A stretch of DNA of 64,000 nt from Miscanthus floridulus (lineage: Eukaryota > Streptophyta > Magnoliopsida > Poales > Poaceae). Of this stretch, positions 33,901 to 45,294 are shown piece after piece; the first letter of the stretch is position 1, and each line of letters starts with the position of its first letter. Below the pieces are notes generated by a model. It made no database searches, was not told the DNA's origin, and worked only from the letters and a program-made list of their open reading frames with translations. The translations under genes were made by a program, and so were the position numbers. Location: NCBI RefSeq assembly GCF_019320115.1, contig NC_089591.1, forward strand, positions 55,800,078 through 55,864,077. The letters are read 5' to 3'.

Positions 33901-35377
33901 GTCTCCCAGTAATTTACAACTGTTTACTTAAGTACTTATGATTGATGCATTAGGTTATAAGAGTTGAATGGAACCACTTGATGCATGTACATTCCTTGTC
34001 CAGATATTACACCTTTTACTGGTATAGGTCCAGGATTGAATATATGCTTAGCTATGCTTAGACCGGTAGAAGTCGGGTGATATCTTGTCACCTGCGAGAT
34101 ATAGGTGGATACCGAAGCACGGTTGGCTATATCTGCTATCGTGGAACAGAACCATAAGGTAAAAGTAAATCAAGACCGGACGGGAGATCGATAGAGAAGC
34201 AACAAGACATGGAGGTCTTGGGTGTGGATCTATCCCCGTCTGTGTCGATCAAGGACCGTATCGTTGTTGGAACTTCTGACAAGATTAAATGCATGCCTCT
34301 CACTTAGCTGGCCGGATAACTCGTTCCGACCATGAAGCCAAGTAATTCAACTCAGGCCGGGACCCGTTCTGTTGTGCGCTCCTTCTAGGGAACGATTAGA
34401 CTGAGCCCAAGGGCAGGCTTGGCCTGAGCATCCTGGCATCTGGTGTTCCAGATTGTGCGGCGTGGTACAGACCCACGAAATGTGTACCTGAGTTGTACCA
34501 AAGGTGACCTAAGGCTATCGTGGCTGGTAGACCTAGGTTTGTGTTAGGAATAAATTCCCAGCTGGTTGAAATCGATTCGAATCGCCGTCTCTCCCGGATA
34601 GTGAGAAACTTGACTAGCTCCAACATCGTAGTAACTGTGTTATGAAACATGATGGTTCAGATGAATATGGAATTACAATACCTGCTATGGTTACTATTGT
34701 ATGCTTCTAAATGATATACCACATGTTTGGCATAGGATAGTTTGCTAACCTAGAAATGGATAGTTATAATTAACCTGGTAAAGACTTTGTAACTGTACCA
34801 TGATTCAATTGCTTTTATGCAAAAATGTTGTCAAGTTACGTCCACTTATACAGCCTTGCATAATCCTTGGAGTTATTTTATTTCTGGTTCATGACGGGTA
34901 AGTCTAGCTGAGTACCTTCTCGTACTCAGGGTTTATTTTCCCATTGTTGTAGACGGCACTGTGTATCATGGTTATTGCAAGAGTTGCTTCTATCCCGCCG
35001 TGGATGAGGAGTAAGCCTTGGGCAGGCTTCTTTATTAATTCCTATCCTTGCTTTTGTGGACCGTGATCTTATTTGGCACTGTATCAAACTATGTTGGAAA
35101 CTTTATTTTTGAACTTATTTGCTTCCGCTTTATTTATCAAACTTGGTTTGTAATAACTTTTATTCATACTCTGATGACGAAATGTATCTGTAAACTTTAT
35201 GTAATATGTGGCATGTATGTTGAATCCTGTACGCTCTTGGTTGTTGTAAATCGTTTATCGAGACCCGTCGTGGTACTCGACGAACTATCGGGTTTATATG
35301 GGTTCAAGTATGACAGTGCGACCGCTTGCGGGCTGCCATTGTACTTGTACTCTTATAAATTGGTCGGTTCTGCCACA
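30964..35377 (+). repeat. 3' LTR of Tekay-1 (4414 bp)
   Basis: Starts TGTAACACCTCGGG and ends TTCTGCCACA. I count 3 differences from the 5' LTR in the first ~400 bases but about 16 in ~205 bases of the GC-rich block (from 31798), nearly all transitions at CG or CHG sites. Confidence 0.93.
34908..34929 (+). other. Conserved stem-loop in the Tekay-1 3' LTR
   Basis: Same CTGAGTAC/GTACTCAG stem as at 23992-24013. Confidence 0.7.
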
Positions 35378-35382
35378 AAGAT
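35378..35382. repeat. Target-site duplication AAGAT (right) of the Tekay element
   Basis: Right copy of 20042-20046 with one G-to-A change. Confidence 0.8.
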
Positions 35383-35722
35383 TGCGGGACAATCTAAGGA
35401 ATGGTGGGGGGAGGCAATTTTGACAGTGTGTCATATCCTGAATAGGGTGCCTACAAAGAACAAAGAAATTACACTATTCAAGGAATGGGAGAAGAAGAGA
35501 TTCAATCTTTCTTACCTGCGAACATGGGGTTATTTGGCAAAAGTGAATGTGCCAATTAATAAAAAGGGAAAGCTTGGACAAAAACCGTTGATTGTGTCTT
35601 TCTCAGTTATGCTATTCACAGTGTGGATTATAAATTTTTAATAACAAATTCTAGAGTGCTTGATGTGAATGTTGGTACTGTTGTGGAATCTAGATATGCT
35701 ATATTTTTTAGAATGAATTTCC
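35383..35722 (+). pseudogene. Copia integrase, C-terminal half
   Basis: Continues the integrase cut at 20046: GQSKEWWGEAILTVCHILNRVP, then LSYLRTWGYLAKVNVPINKKGKLG. A frameshift near 35590 follows, and weak frames lead towards the reverse transcriptase. Confidence 0.8.
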
Positions 35723-37463
35723 TATGAAAAATACACCTGGCACTTCTAGTCATGAATCTATTTTATTCCCTAAGACGCATGAACTAGTAATACACACTGA
35801 TGTTGAAACCCAAGCGGAAAATCCAGAGGAGGATAACACTATAGTCACTCGAAAGAGTAAGAGACGGAGGACTGCAAAGTTCTTTGGTGAAGACTATATT
35901 ATTTATCTTGTGGATGGCACTCCTAAAACCATAGAAGAGGCATATTCATCTCTTGATGCTGACTTATAGAAGGAAGTTATTCAGAGCGAGATGGACTCTA
36001 TTATGTCTAATGGAACTTGTGAGGTTGTTGATCGTCCTTACGGATGCAAACCTATGGGATGTAAATGGGTGTTCAAGAAAAAGATTAGACCTGATGGTAC
36101 AATTGAGAAGTACAAGGCGACGCTTGTGGCTAAGGGTTATACCCAGAAAGAAGGCGAAGATTATTTCGATACTTATTTACTAGTTGCCCGTCTTACGACT
36201 ATACGAGTGTTACTTTCCTTAGCTGCCTCGTATGGTCTTCTCGTTCATCAGATGGACATTAAGACAAATTTCTTGAATGGAGAGCTTGAGGAAGAGATCT
36301 ATATGGATTGACCAGATGGATTTGTAGCAAATGGTCAAGAGGGAAAAGTGTGTAAATTATTGAAATCTTTGTATGTCCTAAAGCAAGCACCTAAATAGTG
36401 ACACGAGAAGTTGGACAAAACTTTGACATCAGCCGACTTTGCTATGAACAAAGCTGATAAATGTGTTTATTATCGGTATGGTGGGGGAGACAGTGTGATC
36501 TTGTGCTTATATGTTGATGATATACTAATTTTTAGAAATGATATTAATGTGATTGTGGAAGTGAAAGGATTTTTATCGAGTAACTTTGAAATGAAAGATT
36601 TGGAAGAAGTTGATGTTATTCTTAACATAAAGCTGCTCAGAGATGGAAATGGTGGGGTAACACTTTTGCAATCCCATTATGTGGCAAAGGTGTTGAGTCG
36701 CTTTGGATACAGTGATTGCACACCTGTTTCAACTCCTTATAACCCAAGTGTGCTATTAAGGAAAAATCGTAGAATAGCATGGGATCAATTAAGATATTCT
36801 CAAATAATTGGCTCACTTATGTATTTAGGTTGTGCAACGAGGCCTGATATCTCGTTTGTTGTGAGCAAACTTAGCCGATTTGTTTCAAACCCTAGAGATA
36901 ATCATTGGTGTGCTCTTAAAAGGGTATTGCACTATCTAAAAGAGACTGTGAGCTATAACATTCACTATATCGGGTATCCAAGGGTACTAGAGGGTTATTG
37001 TGATGCAAATTAGATATCTGATGCTGATGAGATTTATGCCACAGGTGGATATGTATTCTCACTTGGAGGTGGCGTTGTTTCATAGAAGTCTTGTAAGCAG
37101 ACTGTCTTAACGAGGTCAACAATGGAAGCATAACTCACAACATTAGATACCACCACTGTTGAGGCCGAGTGGCTTCGTGGACTCCTTATGGATTTACCGG
37201 TGGTTGAAAAACCAATACCAGCTATTTCCATGAACTGTTATAATCAGACAGTGATAATCAAAGTGAACAGTTTTAAGGATAACATGAAGTCTACAAGGCA
37301 TGTGAAGAGGCAGTTAAAATCTATCAGAAAACTGAGAAACTCCAGATTAATAGCGTTGGACTATGTCCATACATCTAAGAATCTAGCAGATCAATTTACA
37401 AAGGGTCTGTCACATAATGTGATAGATGGTGCATCGAGGGAGATGGCCTTGAGACCCATGTGA
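35723..37463 (+). pseudogene. Copia reverse transcriptase and RNase H
   Basis: A linker with a basic KSKRRRTAKFFGEDY segment leads to RT: MGCKWVFKKKIRPDGTIEKYKATLVAKGY (about 36055), VHQMDIKTNFLNGELEEEIYM, LKSLYVLKQAPK, and catalytic YVDDIL (36510). The RNase H part has YSQIIGSLMYLGCATRPDIS, LKRVLHYLKETV, VEAEWLRGL and NLADQFTKGL. Stops at 36309 (TGA), 36396, 37012, 37083 and 37129 (TAG) interrupt it. The order integrase before RT identifies Ty1/copia. Confidence 0.87.
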
Positions 37464-37988
37464 AGTCATTCCATAGTGGTAGCCTGTCCTATGTGATCAG
37501 AGATCTCGTGAAGTAGATGGTGAAATAAGTTAGTGGTTGATTGATGGAGAAATCCTTTGAAATAATGTCCATATCGTTTGAGATGCAAATTTCTGCTATA
37601 CTGTATGGCAGGATGGTATAAACCTTAATGTGATTCGAGTGGCTGATTTAAGCAGAGATGTTGGCCTACATGACATCTTAGAAGAAACACACCTATATGA
37701 GTTCGACTGCTGGTCACAGTATATAAGATATGAGTAATCTCTAGATACTCATGAAAGGCCCGAGGATTTGACTTATAAGCTCCAACCAGAAGGAATGCTT
37801 TAGGCAGCCTTGTATCAGTAAAGGACTTTGGTAAAACGTATTTCACACAAAATTGTCAATTTAAGACATATTCCATTGTTCAGTCGTGAAGAAGTGTAAC
37901 CTCTGTTCTAGGTAGATGTTGAACTTAATTGTCTCCACCGAAAAACTGTATAATAAACATCAGTGGAACTAAGAGCATTTTCCTATGT
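37464..37988 (+). other. Copia 3' untranslated region
   Basis: No gene is seen between the end of RNase H and the probable LTR start. Confidence 0.5.
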
Positions 37989-38825
37989 CTTGGAATTTGG
38001 TGGGGTTTTTTGGGTTTAATTGGGTTTGTCTAATTTATTCAGCAATTAAATCAAAGAAATTCCAAGATTAAAGTTAATGTTGGTGTAATTTGTTGGATGC
38101 TTTATGCAGTGTAACTTACGGTTTGATGAGGGTTGATAAGAGGTTAAGTGCATGATGACCATTGTGTGTTGGTTGGTCAAGATTTAGTGGTTCATGGTGT
38201 CATAGTGGTTTCCGTTACTGGTAACAAACAATTCATTTGTCGATTTCACAAGTTACTTGTAACAGACAATAACATGATGGCTACTCACTCTTCATGCGCC
38301 TAGCTCTTCAACTTCATCTTCCTTTGTTGCTGTATAAAAGGGGCACTTCTTTTGTTCGTGAGAGAAGATAACACATAGCTAGAACACCGCCACGCTGCTA
38401 TCTGCTATTTCCGTCCCGGTTCCTGCGCGCACAAGAATAGGGAGAGCAGGCCTCCGAAACCGGCGCCGTTCACGAGTTCATCTGCTCGGGTGAAGACCGG
38501 CAATCATGTTTTTGGGAGCGTCTTCACGCGACTGCTCGTTCGTTCGTTCTTCTTTCTGCTACTTCTTGATGACTTGGGGCGATCGGCACTGCAACATTAC
38601 TGCACGACATCGAGCGGAACGACTGCATCGACAACCGCTATGTCAACTAGCGTCGGCTCCGGTGCCGCTGGGTATGTTGTTGCAACCCGTCCTTTGTTAT
38701 ATATGATTAGAATCATGATGATTAATATCATGTACATGTTTATTGCACATGTCTGATGTCATAAACATGTTATTTATAATTTTCTAAATTAAACTGCTAC
38801 GGAATTTGCCTAAATTTCTAAGCCA
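37989..38825 (+). repeat. Probable 3' LTR of the copia element
   Basis: Begins near TCTTGGAATTTGGTGGGG, probably a decayed TGTTGGAATTT start. It contains a TATAAAAGGG box at 38333-38342 and a GC-rich leader, and may end AAATTTCTAAGCCA. The partner LTR is outside the window, so both ends are estimates. Confidence 0.5.
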
Positions 38826-39497
38826 AAACTTTGCGATGGAATCTATAGAATCACCCAGCTGTGTGTCGAAAATATTAGAAACGATACACCACAGCTGTTG
38901 GGCCACGTTCTGGATCATTCTTTTAGTACCATATCTGCTGTCGAATCGAATAGTGCTGGACCATGACCTCCGACTTCACATGTCGGCCAAAAATGGAAGC
39001 CGTATGAGGCCACGCGCACCACGGGCTCCAGTAGGATGCACCAAAACAATTTGGATGTCAACTTCTCATTTTAAATTATATCTTATCACCGTAACGGATG
39101 ATCGCATATTTATATTAAGTAATAGATATGGCGTGTGGTAATATCTTTGCAGAATGTTCTTCCTCTGACTATCATGCTTATGATTTGCTTAGTAACCAAC
39201 AATTTTTTTTATAGAAACATCAATGAGAAAATTCTAACACGGACTTGTATTATGCCAGAACTATACATGGAAATGTAAGCGGAATAATTTATACTAGTAA
39301 TTTAGAAGACTGATTCTTACAAACAGCGACATGGATGTACTAATCCAATTTTGCACACCATCACAGTGCGTTCGGCACACGTATCATGGACACAAATCAC
39401 CGTCTATGGATTTTTTTATTTCCTGTCGTATCGGTATCACTATCAATAATAGTAGTATATAATCCACCAGCTTTGACGCAGTACGGAGCTACGCCTC
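38826..39497. other. Intergenic region, nothing recognised
   Basis: AT-rich sequence downstream of the P450 pseudogene. Short frames have no recognisable domains. Confidence 0.5.
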
Positions 39498-41091
39498 CTA
39501 CGCGCATAGTTTCGGTTCTAGGAGGAGCTTCTCCTTCCGGTGCACCACCAGCCCGAACTCCTCGGACATGTCAATGTCGCGCGCCGCCTTACCCGCCGTC
39601 ATCTCCCAGTCGAAGCGGTGCACGAGGTTCGCCAGCATCACCTAGACGGCGGCCATCCCGAAGTTGATCCCGGGGCACTGCCTGCGCCCGGCGCTGAACG
39701 GCAGGAACTGGAAATCGGTGCCCCTGAAGCCCACGTCCGCCGCGCTGCCGCCGTCGAGAAACCTCTCCGGGACGAACTCCTCCGCGTCCTCCCAGAACCG
39801 CGCGTCCCTGGCGACGGCCCAGACGTTGATGAGGACGCGCACGCCGGCCGGAACCACGAGCCCGTCGATGGTGCACTGGGTCATCGAGAGGTGCGGCGCC
39901 AGCAGCGGCGTCACGGTGCGTAGCCGGAGCGACTCCTTTATGACAGCTCTCAGGTAGGCCATGTTGTGCAGGTCGGTCTCTCTGACGATTTCTTGTCGTC
40001 CCTGCTGGTGCTGGGGCAGGCTGCTCCTCACCTCGGCCTGTAGTTTCTTCATCACGTGTGGCCTCTGAATGAGCTCAATGATGGTGTATTCGAGTAGCGA
40101 AGCTGCTGTGTCTACGCCGCCGAAAAAGACGTCCTGCATGTTCATCGCGAATTCGTGATGATGTGTATCTACTAATTAAAATTGTAGATTCTTAAAAGTA
40201 TCAACAACTTCTTGTGCGAAACATCAGGATCAGATCAGATGAACTTATAAGTAGGATAGCTTTCATCGACTCTCTGGTGAGGCCGTACTCGTGTTCGAGA
40301 TATGTATGAAGTCCTGGTCCTCGTCCTTCAGATCACTCGCCGACGCCGCTGCCATCGGCTCGTACATGCTCTCACAGTCGTCGATGAGCCCGTCCTGGAG
40401 CTCGTCCCACCTCTTCCTCAGTCTCTCGGACTTGGCGCGGACCACCTTGCTGAGAACGCCGAAGCGAGCCAGGAACGGGAAGAACTCCTCGACGTTGAAG
40501 CCTCCCAAGAGGGGCGACGTGTCGGCGATGAGCTCCCGCAACAGCTTGCTCCGGATCCGGCCGGATGACTTGCCCATGACGGCGCGGCACGCCAGATCAT
40601 TCGTGAACGAGCCCAGCAGCTCGCCCACGTCCACCGCCGCGCCAGCAGCGGCCGCCTCGGCGATCCGAGCCATCACCATGCTCACCTACCCAAGCACACG
40701 TCACAGAGTTATTGTCGTTTGCACACACACACACACCAGGGCACAGCCTACCTCTTCCTCGCGGGCGTGGCGGAACGACTGCACCCTTCTGACGGTGAGC
40801 AGGTGGGTGGTGACGAGCTTCCTGGCCTTCCGCCGTGCTTCGTGGCGAGGTTCCGGAGGAACACGTGAGGCAGCTTAGCCGATGAGGTGCAGGTGCCCGA
40901 AGACAGGCAGCGCCGGAGGCGAAGGCGGCAGAGGTATGGTCGTCGACGTCTTCGTCTAGCTGCTGCCTCTTCCTCGCTCTCTTGGTAGTCACCGAGTAGC
41001 GTACGAGCAAGAGCAACAGAGGGAGGAGCAGCAGGAACCATGCTCGTGGAGCCATCAGCTCGCGCATGAACTGATGCAGTAGGTTTGCCAT
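39498..41091 (-). pseudogene. CYP71-type cytochrome P450 pseudogene
   Basis: Minus strand, ATG at 41091. An N-terminal ER anchor (FLLLLPLLLLLVRY) and the Pro-rich hinge (LPPSPPALPVFGHLHLIG) are followed by a one-base insertion, KLPHVFLRNLATKHGG, and a deletion of roughly 90 residues before KLVTTHLLTVRRVQSF. A CA-repeat stretch (about 40690-40755) separates REEE from VSMVMARIAEAA; it could be read as a small GT-AG intron. After DFIHI a second small deletion shifts the frame; EHEYGLTRESMKAIL is then readable in another frame and the usual CYP71 intron follows. Exon 2 (from about 40133) keeps the I-helix (FFGGVDTAAS), the K-helix (KESLRL) and the haem loop (FLPFSAGRRQCPG). A TAG replaces a codon after GMAAV (39644). 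Such enzymes oxidise specialised metabolites, but the substrate cannot be told from this sequence. Confidence 0.88.
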
Positions 41092-41701
41092 GGCAATGGG
41101 ATGATACGTACTCTCAGTTTGTGGAGTTAGGTGGATTAGAGACCGAATGATAAAGTTCGGCACTTTAATGGTTACTGGTAGCCTTTGACTTTTGTAGTTT
41201 CCACACACGTGCAGGCTGGCTTTGTACCGAAAGGACACGATCGCATGAACCAATGTCAATGAAAAACTTCTATTCTTCGTTTGGAACTAATAATTAGGCA
41301 TAGAGTAATTTAGCTAGTATTGTTGTTTATGGTATAATTATTGTTACCCATATAATGGAGGTACTTATATTTTCATTTTTACTATAGGGAAGCGGGTTGA
41401 TGAGCGTGCTATAAGTTAGAGAGTAGAAATATAGCGTAGTGATCTATAGAATCAATTTCATCCCCCACACTATAAATTTGAGATAGACTTACATCTGAAC
41501 TTATGAAAGTTGTGGAATATCAAATTCTAAACCAAATAGCCTAATATATTAAGTAGATTCCCATTCCTCCAAAATCAAAGATCCAAACAGCCCCTAAATT
41601 AAATTGAACCTTGCTCAACCACATCCACATGTACATAACCAACATATCCTCTCATATTCAGTTATCTGTTCTCTACCATTTGGTTCACACCTATCCACTC
41701 A
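41092..41701. other. Upstream region of the P450 pseudogene
   Basis: AT-rich. The phrase CAAACAGCCCCTAAA (near 41584) and the mirrored GTTTGGAAC (near 41279) hint at a small DNA transposon, but no matching terminal repeats could be fixed by eye. Confidence 0.4.
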
Positions 41702-41706
41702 TAGCC
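41702..41706. repeat. Target-site duplication TAGCC, left copy
   Basis: Exact match to 43238-43242. Confidence 0.9.
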
Positions 41707-43237
41707 GGTAAGGAAAATAGACCCTAGGCCCATTTACTTTGGATTTTGGTGTTTGATGACCAACACAATCAAATTGGACTAATGAATTTGCAAGTAATTG
41801 TTTTGTAGTTCAATATGGTGCAAGACGTGACTTGGACGAAGGCGACATGATGATTCCACGATCAACACCATAAGCAAGATCCTAGAAGCACAAGAGAAGA
41901 CCCAAGATATCAAGCATAGTCCAAGCACGAAGATGGAAACTAAGCCGGACGCAAGATCGCGAAAAAACAAGCTCGACAGAGGTGACCGGACGCGGTCCTT
42001 ATAGGGACCGAACGTGTCCGATCAGTTGCTCAGCAACAGCAGGCGTCAGCAGCTGTGACCGGACGCTGAGCGAAGCAGTGACCGGACGCACCGATGACAC
42101 TGTTCTTCGTCATGGCAATGTTTTCAGCGCGACCGGACGCAGCGGCACTAGACGACCGGACGCACAAAGTACAACGTCCGATTGAGTCTAGAGAGGTTCC
42201 AGAGCGGCGCCAGCGCGACCGGACGCGTCCAATCGAGTGAGACCGGACTCAGCCCAGAGTCCGATCAACGAGCGCGCTCTAACGGTCGGAACGACCGGAT
42301 GCATCCGGTCAGGACAACAGCAGCGTGCGGTCAGTAGCAGAAAGCTAGGTTTCGTCCTCAACGGCTACTTTCTCCATGGGGCTTATAAATAGACCATCTA
42401 ACTGGCCATTTGAGATGTGGAGAGTTGAGAAAACATACAAATGGTGTTGATACACCATTTTAGTGATCTTCACTTACATAGTGCTTAGTGATTCATTAGG
42501 TGATTAGCGAAGGTGCTTTGCAAAGTGCTTAGGTTGATTAGACCTCTGCTTATGCGCTTGCTCTAGGTTTAGGCCTACTGTTTAGTGAGGTTTGCACACC
42601 TCTTACCACTCGGTGCTTGCGCGCACCATTGTTGTACATCGGAGGGGCTTGTAGTCTTACGAGATCACACCAACCGCGTTTGTGGTGTGGCCGCCACCGT
42701 GTACCGAAGGGAACAAGGCCCGTGGCATTTCGGCTGGAAGCTTGATAGTAAAGATGGCGGGGAGCATCCGGGAGAGGCTTGACAGAAGGCACGTCGGTGA
42801 CCCACTTGCGTGTGGAGAAGGCCTGAGGCTATCCATAGAGTTATCCGATCGGGGGCTTGGCCCTTGCGAGGGGATGCAACGAGGACTAGGAGGAAGCTTA
42901 TGCACTTCTCGATACCTTGGTAAAAATACCGGAGTCGTCAACGGGAGTTTGCATATCTCTACCTTACTCTTTAGCTTCCACATTTACATTGTAATCTTGA
43001 TGTGTGCTTTACTTTCCTAGCTTAGTGATAGGCTAGTTGATAGGATTGGAACCTAAGTTGCATAACTCCTTTTGCGGTAGAGATAACAACACACCTAGCA
43101 AAACCGTAGTTGCACATTTAGATAGTTTATCTTTTGCATAGGTTTTGCGAAGGATAGAAAAAGAGGCCATAGTTTAGAGTTAGAGTTTTAAGTTGCCTAA
43201 TCCACCCCCCCCCTTTTAGGCATCACGATCCCTTTCA
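41707..43237 (+). mobile_element. Solo LTR of the SIRE-like copia family
   Basis: A 1531-bp relative of the LTRs at 6013-7420 and 10989-12388, in plus orientation (starts GGTAAGGAAAATAGACCC, ends CCTTTCA). It is flanked by the perfect duplication TAGCC, with no internal region. This is the product expected from recombination between the two LTRs of one insertion. It holds six perfect copies of GACCGGACGC (41984, 42057, 42080, 42131, 42154, 42217). Confidence 0.92.
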
Positions 43238-43242
43238 TAGCC
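43238..43242. repeat. Target-site duplication TAGCC, right copy
   Basis: Exact match to 41702-41706. Confidence 0.9.
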
Positions 43243-43353
43243 CGAGCCTCTTTTTTGGACCGAACCAAAAAATATATGTCCACGATCGTCCCATTGTGTA
43301 TAAACTTCTTCAAATGTCTGTACAAGAAAGTTAAATTGCACATACGAGGTACT

Positions 43354-43358
43354 CATTC
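43354..43358. repeat. Target-site duplication CATTC (left) of Tat-2
   Basis: Pairs with CATTA at 51846-51850, a 4 of 5 match. Confidence 0.75.
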
Positions 43359-43840
43359 TATCGGATTGTTTTGCTCCAGCAATATCTAGCAACGTGATCG
43401 CGTAGACAGAATCGGATGGTAGCACACGAGACATAGAGATTTATACTGGTTCGGGGCGTGGTACACGCTAATCCCTGGTCCAGTGGTGCGGCTGCTCTTG
43501 TATTCGTATGCTCAATTACAGGGGTTGTTGCTCCTAACTACGAGTAGATTGGAATGATGAAGGTTGGATCCCGTGCCTGAGGTCCCAACCCTCCTTTATA
43601 TAGGTAGGAGAGGTAGGGATACAGAGAGGGCGGTCCGGCTAATAGATTATGTTCCTAGTTTGTTACAACAGATTGATCCTAGCTATCGTCCAGCTACGCC
43701 CGTCTCAGTTTGCCTTGATCTCCACGTTGGTCGACAGCGTCAGCCCTTATGGGCCTTCTCCTTGACGGTTACCGAGTCGATAGCTTGGTTGTAATCAGAT
43801 ATACGGGCGGTGCAGGTACACTTGGCCCATATCTCTAACA
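43359..43840 (-). repeat. 3' LTR of Tat-2
   Basis: On the minus strand starts TGTTAGAGATATGGG after a polypurine tract and ends AATCCGATA. It is the same length (482 bp) as 51364-51845. Confidence 0.9.
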
Positions 43841-43850
43841 GTAGTCCCCG

Positions 43851-45170
43851 TAGGACTTAATGATAAGCTAGCATGTAGGTTAAAGCCCTTGGGACGTCAT
43901 AGTCTCCCCTGTAAGTTCTGCGTACTGTGAGCACATAGTGAGCATCTTCGGGTGCCAAAGTATTTGAACAGCAAAATTGGATATTCCCAAGTATTGGGGA
44001 GCCAGTATGTTGCCGTTCGAGTACAAAGAGCATTTCTCGGGTAGCGAGAATCTTCTTCAAGCATCGAGTGTGGCGGTGGTACACCGTACATCAAGGGACA
44101 TTGCGCCCTGGTAGCTGTAAGTGCCTGGCTCAGATGGTTCACACCATATCGGGAAACATAGTTTCCTGGGTGTAGCCTTAGGACGTTGTTAACGTCTCGT
44201 TCGGGTGGTGTACTCGATAACCGAAAGTGTAGCTTCTAGATCATCATAGATGCCAAGTTAGGGTAGAAATACCGTTGTACTCGAGAAGTTGGTTCCCGAT
44301 GTATTTTGGCGTATAGATAGTGGTTGCGCATCATTAAGTCCTAGCCGTAAAACAATAATGAGGATGGGGTAGGTGCACCTCCATCGTCTGTGCGTCACTA
44401 AGCCAGATGATTTTTAGGGTGACCTGTTGCAGGTCGCTTGGTATCTCGAGCACTAAGGAAGTCATGTTTTCCTTTGAGGCCCATTAAGCGACGCGATACA
44501 AATTGTCGTGAGCTGCATCAGTGAACGAGGAGGACGTTGTCCTGGAGCCCTAAGGCCAATGCGACATTGTCCTGGTGTGGGAGCTACTGAGGGCGAGTAG
44601 CGAACACGTGGGCAGCTATCGGCAGTTGCATGTGTTACTCTTTGAGCTGATAACGGGTAGAACGAGTGAACGTCCACTTCACTGAAAGGAAGCGGCAGGA
44701 CAAAGCCAGACCAGTGAGGGCATGTCATAAAACTCTTTTTCCAAATTCTAGGAGCTCGTACTTTGGTTACAGCCATGGGCCAACTAGTTTTCTAGTTTCC
44801 CCCAAAGAGGCGCACATCCGCTGAAATAAGATACTTCGAGCTCGTTCGGGTATTGAGAGATTTACATGACATTGAGTGTCAAAGGTTTTAGAGTCATACT
44901 GGTGACCCTCATGAATATCCCCTGACTCTAGAGGGGTAGGGTCGATAGCGAATGTAGCACTACCACTTACACCAGCTGAGGGGTGAGCCAGGTCGAGTAC
45001 TCGATCTGAGTGTCAGACCACTCGCCTGCGCCGGCTTGGGTGAGTGTATTAAAAGCGGACTACTACGATCCGTGGATGAGTTTGCTTACCAGAAAGCCAA
45101 GGCATTGGTGTTTGCGGCTCATTTTCCCATGCACAAGCGTGTGTAGTTGGTATGCCATCCTTACGCCAGT
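43851..45170. other. Tat-2 spacer between polypurine tract and antisense gene
   Basis: No recognisable gene. It is the likely upstream region of the plus-strand antisense gene. Confidence 0.5.
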
Positions 45171-45177
45171 TCCTGCT

Positions 45178-45185
45178 TATATAAA
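45178..45185 (+). promoter_or_regulatory. TATA box for the Tat-2 antisense gene
   Basis: TATATAAA, 110 bases upstream of the ATG at 45295 and followed by a pyrimidine-rich leader. The position fits a plant promoter. Confidence 0.5.
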
Positions 45186-45294
45186 GAAGGGGGAGGCATA
45201 AATGGGCATAATTTTATCTACACATTGTTGAGCTTACCTCCCTTTCTTTTAATTCTTGGTCTTCCTCTGCCTCTATCCCTTTAGATCCAATCTG

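Larger units (their letters stand above)
20047..35377 (+). mobile_element. Tekay-1: chromovirus (Ty3/gypsy) with an H3-tail ORF
   Basis: Two LTRs of exactly 4414 bp, a Met-tRNA primer-binding site, an extra ORF, gag, pol with integrase and C-terminal chromodomain, a polypurine tract and a 5-bp target duplication (one mismatch). Very long LTRs and the chromodomain type point to the Tekay/Del clade of chromoviruses. The element sits in the integrase of the copia element. It carries many nonsense codons and a gag frameshift, so this copy is not autonomous, though every domain can still be read. The extra ORF at 25230-26153 is its most unusual part. Confidence 0.92.
18418..38825 (+). mobile_element. 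Older Ty1/copia element, split by two insertions
   Basis: Copia gag and the first half of integrase are at 18440-20046. The second half of integrase, reverse transcriptase and RNase H continue at 35378-37463, followed by a probable 3' LTR. The reading frame and protein context join across the Tekay element at 20046/35378. Its 5' LTR and gag start must lie left of the window, beyond Tat-1. It is the oldest element of this nest and is heavily decayed. Confidence 0.82.

Noticed and set aside
39540..39957. Plus-strand ORFs over the P450
   Set aside because: They are the opposite strand of the GC-rich P450 exon 2, whose motifs are unmistakable on the minus strand.
41274..41600. A second MITE upstream of the P450
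   Set aside because: GTTTGGAAC and CAAACAGCCCC look like inverted ends, but the pairing does not extend and no target duplication was found.
41984..42226. CRISPR-like array of short repeats
   Set aside because: Repeats are 10 bases with irregular spacing inside a plant LTR; this is not a CRISPR array.
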